From: Candidatus Jordarchaeum madagascarense
GTDB taxonomy: Archaea; Asgardarchaeota; Jordiarchaeia; Jordiarchaeales; Jordiarchaeaceae
Length of the DNA stretch: 6,041 bases
Direction of reading: 5' to 3'
NCBI GenBank assembly: GCA_019056875.1
Contig: DXJA01000028.1
Location: 1 to 6,041, forward strand
A program made the translations under genes and the position numbers. Below are positions 1 through 4,592 of this stretch, piece after piece. The notes below the pieces were generated by a model. The model was given only the letters and a program-made list of their open reading frames with translations. It searched no databases and had not been told where the DNA came from. Position 1 is the first letter of the stretch, and each line of letters begins with the position of its first letter.

Positions 1-141
1 ACTGATTATACTATCTCTCATGGACGTGAATTGGTTCATTAATTTTGATTGCTCAGTACTGGATTCACTACTCGATTCATTAAAATCGTTTTCGCCATTG
101 CTTGTTTTCGGATTTTCTTTGCCAACGCTTTGAAGTCCCAA
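1..141 (-). CDS. Possible partial CDS, N-terminal fragment of an unrecognised protein running off the left edge
   Basis: This is the only minus-strand frame that stays open to base 1 after a plausible start: 47 codons from a TTG at 141-139. An AGGAG Shine-Dalgarno-like site (complement of 150-154) lies 8 bases upstream of it, and a TATA-like box lies further up (complement of 167-175). The peptide begins LGLQSVGKENPKTSNGEND and continues into a Ser/Glu-rich stretch (NESSSESSTEQ), which suggests a disordered N-terminal segment. No family is recognisable. The call is weak: the frame is short, the start is TTG, and a second minus-strand frame (185-39, 48 codons) overlaps it and also reads like protein. 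The spacing is also inconsistent, because a start site about 26 bases from the TATA box would fall after the Shine-Dalgarno site. A frameshift joining the two frames, or no gene at all, remains possible. Confidence 0.33.
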   Translation of the reverse strand, partial: MGLQSVGKENPKTSNGENDFNESSSESSTEQSKLMNQFTSMRDSIIS

Positions 142-164
142 GTCCCAGGCTCCTGTATACTTGC

Positions 165-177
165 TGTTTTATATATG
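165..177 (-). promoter_or_regulatory. TATA-like box for the left-edge minus-strand gene
   Basis: Read on the minus strand this is ACATATATAAAAC, a good match to an archaeal TATA box. Its centre is about 30 bases before the TTG at 141, which would give a nearly leaderless transcript. It also sits inside the alternative 48-codon frame (185-39). If the box is a real promoter, that argues against the alternative frame being used. The rest of 142-320 is AT-rich and holds no other gene that I can support. Confidence 0.35.
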
Positions 178-263
178 TCTTTCAAATCTTTTTAATTTTT
201 CTAAGAAAAAAATGTGATATTCGCAATCCACTATTTTTTTATTGTAAAATATACAAAGAATAT

Positions 264-273
264 CTATAAAAAG
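264..273 (+). promoter_or_regulatory. TATA-like box upstream of the coiled-coil gene
   Basis: CTATAAAAAG lies in an AT-rich stretch about 52 bases before the ATG at 321. Transcription starting about 25 bases downstream would give a leader of roughly 27-30 bases. That leader would include the AAGGAG Shine-Dalgarno site at 306-311, nine bases before the ATG, so promoter, leader and ribosome binding site are mutually consistent. Other A/T runs nearby (for example AATATATTC near 283-292) are weaker alternatives. Confidence 0.4.
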
Positions 274-320
274 AACAAAAAATAATATATTCATGAGTCA
301 ATGGCAAGGAGAAAAAACGA

Positions 321-1310
321 ATGAGCACCAGAGAACGTTTGAGCAAATTGAAGAATGAAATCGATGAATTATTGAGCGAAGTTGAAAAAAAGCCCGAATT
401 AAACGTGATTCTGAATAGAATTGAACAGATAGAATCCAAATTTGATAAAATAGGTGCCATGGAAGAACTGCTGAAAAGCAAAACAGAAATCGAACCCGAC
501 ATTAGAACAGACGAAATTTTGGAAAAAGTCGATAATATGGATTCCAAAATGGTTAACATCGGAGAAGAAATTTCTAGCCTTAAAAGAGAATTTACCGATG
601 AGATAACCTCTCTTCGAAAACAAGTGAGTAACGTAATAGACGCCATAATAGACCTCGTAAAAACCGTGGCCCCCGAAATCGTAAAACCCGAAACAAAAGT
701 CCCCCTAGAACCCCTACAAAAAATAGCAGAGGAAAGAATTTTAACCGAAACCGAAGAATTAGAAAAACCACATATAGCAAAACCAGAAATTGCCCCCTCC
801 GAAACTATTCCTGAAACTATTGAAACAACAGAGGAGGAAATGCCCCCGGAAGAGCAAACAACCACTGAAACACCAACAATCCTGACTCAACTAGAAGAGA
901 CCGAGATTCCAGAGAGAATCGAGGAAGAACCTATAACAGAAGAAACCCCTGAGGTTAGCGAGAGGGAAAGTTTACCTGTAGAGGAGGAAGTCAGGGAAGA
1001 AGAGGAGTCAGAACTCGATAGTTTCCTCAGCAAGGAGGATGAGACCCTATTAAAAGAACTCGGTCTTGACATGATTGATTATAAAACCGAAAAAAAGATT
1101 GAGCTCCCAGACGAGGAAACAACCCCACTCTACGTTCAATTAACAGACTTGGAAACGAGGAAACTAAGACTTGAGAGAGAAATAAATGATCTCAAAACTA
1201 TGGTTCAAGCAGGCTTCGGATCACTAGAAGACGAAAAAAGACTTGAAGAAAAAATTATAGAAAAAGAGGATATAGAACTAAAGATAAGGGAAATAGAGGG
1301 CAGAAAATAA
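321..1310 (+). CDS. Acidic coiled-coil protein with a Glu/Pro/Thr-rich linker, function unknown
   Basis: A 329-residue, highly charged protein that I do not recognise as a named family. Residues 1-115 are mostly heptad-like helix (for example RERLSKLKNEIDELLSEVEK) and include an isoleucine/valine-rich helix near 102-116. Residues 117-235 form a low-complexity Glu/Pro/Thr linker with short repeats such as ETIPETIETT near 161-170. Residues 236-255 hold a short predicted helix (DETLLKELGLDMIDY). Residues 270-329 form a second coiled coil rich in Leu, Glu, Lys and Arg. I see no cysteine, signal peptide or membrane segment, so it is likely cytosolic and elongated. The ATG at 321 follows an AAGGAG site nine bases upstream; the ATGs at 293 and 301 are out of frame. 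A KaiC-like gene follows in the same direction 102 bases later. A scaffold or partner role is inference only. Confidence 0.85.
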   Translation: MSTRERLSKLKNEIDELLSEVEKKPELNVILNRIEQIESKFDKIGAMEELLKSKTEIEPDIRTDEILEKVDNMDSKMVNIGEEISSLKREFTDEITSLRKQVSNVIDAIIDLVKTVAPEIVKPETKVPLEPLQKIAEERILTETEELEKPHIAKPEIAPSETIPETIETTEEEMPPEEQTTTETPTILTQLEETEIPERIEEEPITEETPEVSERESLPVEEEVREEEESELDSFLSKEDETLLKELGLDMIDYKTEKKIELPDEETTPLYVQLTDLETRKLRLEREINDLKTMVQAGFGSLEDEKRLEEKIIEKEDIELKIREIEGRK

Positions 1311-1312
1311 AA

Positions 1313-1338
1313 TTCAGCAGTTTTAAAAACTTTCTGAA
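1313..1338 (+). terminator. Imperfect hairpin downstream of the coiled-coil gene
   Basis: TTCAG (1313-1317) pairs with CTGAA (1334-1338), and AGTTTT (1319-1324) pairs with AAAACT (1326-1331), with a small internal loop between the two stems. It begins two bases after the stop codon. No long T-run follows, so it could be a weak terminator, an RNA-processing hairpin, or a dyad operator for the next gene. Its TTTTAAAAAC core also resembles a TATA box and could serve the KaiC-like gene. Confidence 0.3.
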
Positions 1339-1412
1339 AATAACCAATCTCTTATCCGAGCAATGCTAATAACTAAAAATATTGCCGGGTTTTGAAGGGG
1401 GATAACCAAGAA

Positions 1413-2129
1413 ATGGTTGAAACTCTTTTCAAAACTGGAATAAAAGGATTAGATGAACTCCTTGGGGGAGGTCTTCCCCTTGGAGATTATCTGTTAGTTG
1501 GTCCACCAAAAGTTGGAAAAAAAATGTTTGTAAACCAGATATCCTACAACGCTGCTTCTAGAGGAGAACCTGTAATTTATATTACACTGGATAGGGCCCC
1601 CCAAAGAATTAGGGAAGAAATGACTCATTTTAATTGGTTTGTGGAACCTCTTGAGAAGAATAACGTTTTTAGATTTATTGATGGATTCACCATGTGGTAT
1701 TTTTATGATACAAACTATAAGCGGGAAGAGTTTTCTTTAGACAGTTTAAAAAATCTTTCAAAAATCCAAGCCGTAATTAAGGCGGCTCGTGAAAGGGTCG
1801 GATTCGGTGGACTGGCCGTCTTTTATTCATTATCAACTTATATTCAGCATGTGGGATTCGATAAGGCCTTCACTCTTCTTTCATATCTAAGAGCAGCAAC
1901 CGAGCAAATAAGGAACACCGGAATAGGTGTATTGACTCAAGGTATGCACACAGAGAGAGAATTAACAGCCTTTAAACATATTTATGAGGGAATAATCGAA
2001 ATGGACTTTAAAAAAACCGATGATAAATTTACTCGTATGATTCGCATATCTGGTCTTGGCAGAAAATTGGAAACCTTTGGTTGGACAGAGTTTCATATAA
2101 CTGATGATGGGATTGTCTTAGACCTCTAA
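1413..2129 (+). CDS. KaiC/RAD55-like RecA-fold protein with degenerate nucleotide-binding motifs
   Basis: A 238-residue protein with the single-domain KaiC/RAD55 layout. The N-terminus has the family lead-in TGIKGLDELLGGGLP (8-22). A Walker A-like GPPKVGKK follows (30-37), then YITLDRAP at the usual catalytic-glutamate strand (56-63), AVFYSLS at the Walker B strand (135-141), and a typical end with HITDDGIVLDL (228-238). Key residues differ from the family consensus. The Ser/Thr after the P-loop lysine is Lys37, the Walker B aspartate (consensus DSLS) is Tyr138, and the Glu-Glu pair reads Asp60-Arg61. The family normally binds and hydrolyses ATP in signalling or recombination; this member may bind nucleotide poorly or not hydrolyse it. 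I prefer the ATG at 1413 because AAGGGGGAT lies nine bases upstream; a TTG at 1392 would add seven residues but overlaps that site. It is a cytosolic protein, probably a regulator or partner. Confidence 0.85.
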   Translation: MVETLFKTGIKGLDELLGGGLPLGDYLLVGPPKVGKKMFVNQISYNAASRGEPVIYITLDRAPQRIREEMTHFNWFVEPLEKNNVFRFIDGFTMWYFYDTNYKREEFSLDSLKNLSKIQAVIKAARERVGFGGLAVFYSLSTYIQHVGFDKAFTLLSYLRAATEQIRNTGIGVLTQGMHTERELTAFKHIYEGIIEMDFKKTDDKFTRMIRISGLGRKLETFGWTEFHITDDGIVLDL

Positions 2130-2153
2130 TACCTCTTCTTCTGATTATTATAT

Positions 2154-2173
2154 AATTTTACAACAAAATTTTT
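2154..2173. terminator. AT-rich hairpin with T-run between convergent genes
   Basis: AATTTT (2154-2159) and AAAATT (2165-2170) can pair around an ACAAC loop, and the plus strand then runs on in T. It lies in the 53-base gap between the stop of the KaiC-like gene and the stop of hisG. Both strands are T-rich here, so it could end transcription from both sides. The stem is only A/T pairs and therefore weak; archaeal termination depends more on the T-run. Confidence 0.4.
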
Positions 2174-2182
2174 ATAGAATAA

Positions 2183-3163
2183 TTAGATTTTTCTGTTCCT
2201 AATTTCTTCTAGAGGTAGAACTCCTTTTGGATCATAGACTACTAATCCTTGCGCTAATTTGCGTAGAACTGGTATGAGTTTTAAGAAGTCTTCTTTAGCT
2301 ATTATCGTGTTTAATGCGAACCATCCTTCTGCTCCTGCTAGTGGTGAGATGGTTGGCCGTTTGAGGGCAGGTAGCTGTTCTAAAAGGTGTTCAATATTTT
2401 CTTCTTTAACGTTCATAAAGATGTGCAACTTCTTTCTAGCTTCCACTGCGCCCACGATGAGGGTCATTACGTCTCGGATTTTTTCTTCTTTCCATTCATC
2501 CTTTAAGGCTTTCTTATTCGCTATAAGTACTGCCTGTGATTGAGAGAGAACTTCAATTATTTTTAGTTCGTTGCTTTTTAGGGTGGTACCCGTTTCGGTG
2601 TTATCAACTATGGCGTCGGCGTCTTCTGGAGGTTTTGCCTCTGTGGCGCCAAAGGAGAGCATGATCTTAACATTCGGGTTTTCACCGTAACGAGACCAGG
2701 GTGTTATTACCTCGGGGGTTTTATCTCCATAGTATTTCTGATACTCATCATTTTGCATAATCTGTTTCGAGGTTAGATTAATGTACTCTGTTGCGATTCG
2801 AATAGGTTTCCTACTACGGTTAAAGTCTTTAATGAGATCTGATAGGTTGTTTATTTTTTCCCATGAATTAGGTACTGCTAGCACTATATCGACCTTACCG
2901 TAATCTAATTTCGAGAGTAATTCTACATCAGCGCCGCTTTCATTAACCCAGTCCTCTCCCGCTATTCCTAATTCGTGTGCGGCCTCTTGAATTAGGGTTG
3001 GTATCTCCTGTGGTCTAAGCAGTTTGAGGTTAATCTCTGAATCATTGATCCAAGGGCGGTAGGAACGTTCAAACGCTTTAACGTTGTATCCTGCTTGTTT
3101 TAAGAGTTGTAGAGTAGCTTCTTGCAGGGATCCTTTTGGAATAACGAATTTTAATTGGGACAT
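2183..3163 (-). CDS. hisG: ATP phosphoribosyltransferase, long form with regulatory C-terminal domain
   Basis: It catalyses the first step of histidine biosynthesis, joining ATP and PRPP to give phosphoribosyl-ATP in the cytoplasm. Visible family signatures are FVIPKGSL (6-13), RPQEIP (50-55), LGIAGEDWVNE (65-75) and the PRPP-binding loop DADAIVDNTETGTTL (181-195). The C-terminal part has the ACT-like HisG_C pattern: NVKEENIEHLLEQLPALKRP (251-270), TISPL and GWFALNTII. This marks the long form, which in known members does not need HisZ and is feedback-inhibited by histidine. At 326 residues it is somewhat longer than common long HisGs, partly because of a segment near 137-165 (NDEYQKYYGDKTPEVITPW). 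The ATG follows GGGTGAT, a good Shine-Dalgarno match, at six bases. No other his gene is visible, so it is either monocistronic here or separated from the rest of the pathway. It is divergent from the M23-like gene. Confidence 0.95.
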   Translation of the reverse strand: MSQLKFVIPKGSLQEATLQLLKQAGYNVKAFERSYRPWINDSEINLKLLRPQEIPTLIQEAAHELGIAGEDWVNESGADVELLSKLDYGKVDIVLAVPNSWEKINNLSDLIKDFNRSRKPIRIATEYINLTSKQIMQNDEYQKYYGDKTPEVITPWSRYGENPNVKIMLSFGATEAKPPEDADAIVDNTETGTTLKSNELKIIEVLSQSQAVLIANKKALKDEWKEEKIRDVMTLIVGAVEARKKLHIFMNVKEENIEHLLEQLPALKRPTISPLAGAEGWFALNTIIAKEDFLKLIPVLRKLAQGLVVYDPKGVLPLEEIRNRKI

Positions 3164-3170
3164 TTACATA

Positions 3171-3222
3171 TCACCCGAATCGCAGAGAAACATTTTTTTA
3201 GATTTGATTTATCGACTTAAAT
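3171..3222 (-). promoter_or_regulatory. Probable hisG promoter and ribosome binding site
   Basis: On the minus strand, ATTTAAGTC (complement of 3214-3222) is a TATA-like box about 55 bases before the hisG ATG. A start about 26 bases downstream, near 3193, would give a leader of about 30 bases carrying GGGTGAT (complement of 3171-3177), six bases before the ATG. GATAAATC (complement of about 3206-3213) is an alternative box. No attenuator or run of histidine codons is visible in this leader. Confidence 0.35.
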
Positions 3223-3253
3223 GGGAATGTCTGTCTAAAGCGACTTCCAATAC

Positions 3254-3264
3254 TATTTTAAGTC
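3254..3264 (+). promoter_or_regulatory. Candidate TATA-like box for the M23-like/lplB operon
   Basis: TATTTTAAGTC faces rightward, and its last eight bases (3257-3264) are an exact inverted copy of the hisG-side box at 3214-3221. Using it would give a leader of roughly 65 bases before the GTG at 3354. TATAATTTAT at about 3306-3315 is a competing box that would give a short leader. No clear Shine-Dalgarno site precedes the GTG, which favours the nearer box and a short or leaderless transcript. The choice is open. Confidence 0.28.
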
Positions 3265-3353
3265 TTTCTAACATTATTGATTAGGCTAATAAACTAATGT
3301 GAATTATAATTTATTTCTATGAAAAATTTGAACCTTAATAACGTTTCTTATCG

Positions 3354-4298
3354 GTGTCGCATTTGACTAAGCGAATCAGGTTAGCTGAAAGCTGCGGTGT
3401 TTTTCTCTATTTACTAGACAGCTTTGAGTATATATCTTTGTTTAATTCCCCTTACTATGCTCACAATCACGGGATTGCGGTCGACATTTACCTAGGCCCC
3501 GGAAAATTTGGGGCAGAGGCACCTTGCCCCACTCCCGGAAAAGTGGTTAGTATTCGGAAAGTTAAAACACCGATAAGAAAAAATTTCGACGCCGAAGAAA
3601 CCGATTACTTAATTATACTCAAAAGTGAAGAGAACCCAAAACAACTGATCAAAATACTCCATGTTAACCCCCTGATAAAAATCGGAGAAAATCTCGACAT
3701 TGGTGACCGCCTAGGAACACTAATTAGGAGTGGATTTTTCAATTTCTGGACAGACCCCCACATTCACCTAGAAATAAGAAACCCCGGTGACGCTATACGT
3801 GCAAAGGGATCATACCCCATACACCTCCTATACCCCGAAAAGAAGGAGAATTCAAACCCCAATAACAGTTTCAAATGCAAAGTAATCGATGTCAGCAAAG
3901 ACTACACAATAGTAGAACCTAGCCCACACATGATAATTAAAATGGGAAGGTTTTATGGATTCCCCACCAAAATAAATAATGACCTGGGAATCCTTGATTG
4001 TGGACTGCCCCACTACGGCTTTGGAGGAGTTCTCTTAGAAAAAGACAACTTTGAAATGGGCCAAGAAGCGTATATTGGTGATCTCCAAATTGGTAATGTC
4101 TTTGAGAAACAGCAAAACCTCGCCGCGATAAAACTCAAACCACTTTCCATAAGTTGCGAAGGAGTTGATTTGAGAGGAATTTCACTCTATATAAATCTAA
4201 AAAAGCCGCTCATCAAGCTTATACCACGAAAAAGAGAAAAGTTAAATCTTGGTAAGGATGAAGAAATTCTAATAACCATACAGTCCAAGGAGGAGTAG
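3354..4298 (+). CDS. Cytosolic M23-like (duplicated hybrid motif) metalloprotein with an unrecognised C-terminal half
   Basis: A 314-residue protein whose first half resembles the M23 peptidase fold. HNHGIAVDIYLGPG (37-50) supplies a His/Asp metal pair (His39, Asp44). CPTPGKVVSI (58-67) matches the strand seen as 'A..GkV' in the family. ILHVNPLIKIGENLDIGDRLG (101-121) matches the 'H...v..Gd.V..G..iG' run, and DPHIHLEIR (134-142) is the characteristic HxH motif. The His-Asp spacing is one residue longer than the usual H-x3-D. Residues about 165-314 are a beta-rich domain that I do not recognise. There is no signal peptide or membrane segment, which is odd for a family best known for cutting peptidoglycan, and most archaea lack that polymer. 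The GTG at 3354 is the first start after an in-frame TAA at 3339; a TTG at 3363 is possible. It is probably co-transcribed with the LplB-like gene four bases downstream. Its substrate is unknown. Confidence 0.75.
   Translation: MSHLTKRIRLAESCGVFLYLLDSFEYISLFNSPYYAHNHGIAVDIYLGPGKFGAEAPCPTPGKVVSIRKVKTPIRKNFDAEETDYLIILKSEENPKQLIKILHVNPLIKIGENLDIGDRLGTLIRSGFFNFWTDPHIHLEIRNPGDAIRAKGSYPIHLLYPEKKENSNPNNSFKCKVIDVSKDYTIVEPSPHMIIKMGRFYGFPTKINNDLGILDCGLPHYGFGGVLLEKDNFEMGQEAYIGDLQIGNVFEKQQNLAAIKLKPLSISCEGVDLRGISLYINLKKPLIKLIPRKREKLNLGKDEEILITIQSKEE
4287..4295 (+). promoter_or_regulatory. Strong ribosome binding site for the LplB-like gene, inside the end of the upstream gene
   Basis: AAGGAGGAG matches the anti-Shine-Dalgarno sequence closely and ends seven bases before the GTG at 4303. 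It overlaps the last codons of the M23-like gene, which stops at 4296-4298. This fixes the GTG start and supports translation from one shared mRNA. Confidence 0.75.
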
Positions 4299-4302
4299 CG
4301 CG

Positions 4303-4575
4303 GTGGGAACTGCGGAATTAAAAGTTAAAGATGGAAAGCTGGTGGAAGCTAAAGTAAAAATATCCAAAGGAAAAATTAGTGAAATCCTCATAACCGGAGA
4401 CTTTTACATGCACCCCGAAGAAGAAATTGAAGAACTCGAAAAAGTTCTCAAGGGAATATCTGTTGAAGAGGTAAGTGACACGGTTCACAAGTTTTTCAAG
4501 AAAAAACACATCAAATTGGTGGGAGTCAACCCTGAAGACTTCACAAAAGTGATTTTAATGGCTTCTAATCCATAA
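4303..4575 (+). CDS. lplB: Stand-alone lipoate-protein ligase C-terminal domain protein (LplB-like)
   Basis: A 90-residue protein matching the small C-terminal domain of lipoate-protein ligase, which in some archaea such as Thermoplasma is a separate polypeptide working with the catalytic LplA. The family pattern is visible: a 'GGKLV.v.V....G.I..v.i.GDF..HPE..i..lE..L.G' run, here KDGKLVEAKVKISKGKI (9-25) followed by ILITGDFYMHPEEEIEELE (28-46). The Asp-Phe and His-Pro-Glu of this run are intact, and an alpha-helical tail ends in GVNPEDFTKVILMA. In known systems this domain is needed for the lipoate activation step, forming lipoyl-AMP. The start is GTG behind a strong Shine-Dalgarno site. It follows the M23-like gene by four bases and faces coaBC. 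No LplA catalytic domain or lipoylated protein is in view, so the partner must be elsewhere, or the domain has another task here. Confidence 0.75.
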   Translation: MGTAELKVKDGKLVEAKVKISKGKISEILITGDFYMHPEEEIEELEKVLKGISVEEVSDTVHKFFKKKHIKLVGVNPEDFTKVILMASNP

Positions 4576-4583
4576 AATTTTAT
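4572..4583. terminator. 12-base AT palindrome between convergent lplB and coaBC
   Basis: ATAAAATTTTAT is a perfect palindrome that overlaps the lplB stop codon, in a gap of only 17 bases between the two convergent stops. It gives a short T-run on both strands and could stop transcription both ways. With only A/T pairs it is not a stable RNA hairpin, so it is better read as a pair of T-tracts. Confidence 0.35.
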
Positions 4584-4592
4584 TACCGTGAA

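Noticed and set aside
130..165. tRNA-like or structured RNA in the GC-richer patch near 135-160
   Set aside because: No cloverleaf, T-loop (GTTCRAAYC-like) or acceptor stem pairing could be found. The patch is a GGGACTTGGGACTT direct repeat on the minus strand.
293..358. Upstream ATGs at 293 and 301 as starts of the coiled-coil gene
   Set aside because: Both are out of frame with the 329-residue protein. The frame from 293 ends after about 21 codons, and the AAGGAG site fits the ATG at 321.
239..865. 208-codon Ser-rich open frame on the minus strand
   Set aside because: It is the antisense of the Glu/Pro/Thr-rich coiled-coil gene. The Ser/Ile/Phe-rich composition is what antisense of Glu/Lys codons gives, and no family motif is seen.
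1392..1412. TTG at 1392 as the start of the KaiC-like gene
   Set aside because: The following bases (AAGGGGGAT) look like a Shine-Dalgarno site for the ATG at 1413. The seven added residues match nothing in the family lead-in.
2259..3284. Plus-strand open frames over hisG (2259-2543 and 3084-3284)
   Set aside because: They lie opposite intact conserved hisG motifs, or start in hisG and run into the AT-rich intergenic region. Neither has a ribosome binding site or family signature.
3319..3366. 15-codon open frame (ATG at 3319) before the M23-like gene
   Set aside because: It is very short, lacks a ribosome binding site and ends in TGA just inside the M23-like gene. It is more likely chance in an AT-rich leader, though a leader peptide cannot be excluded.
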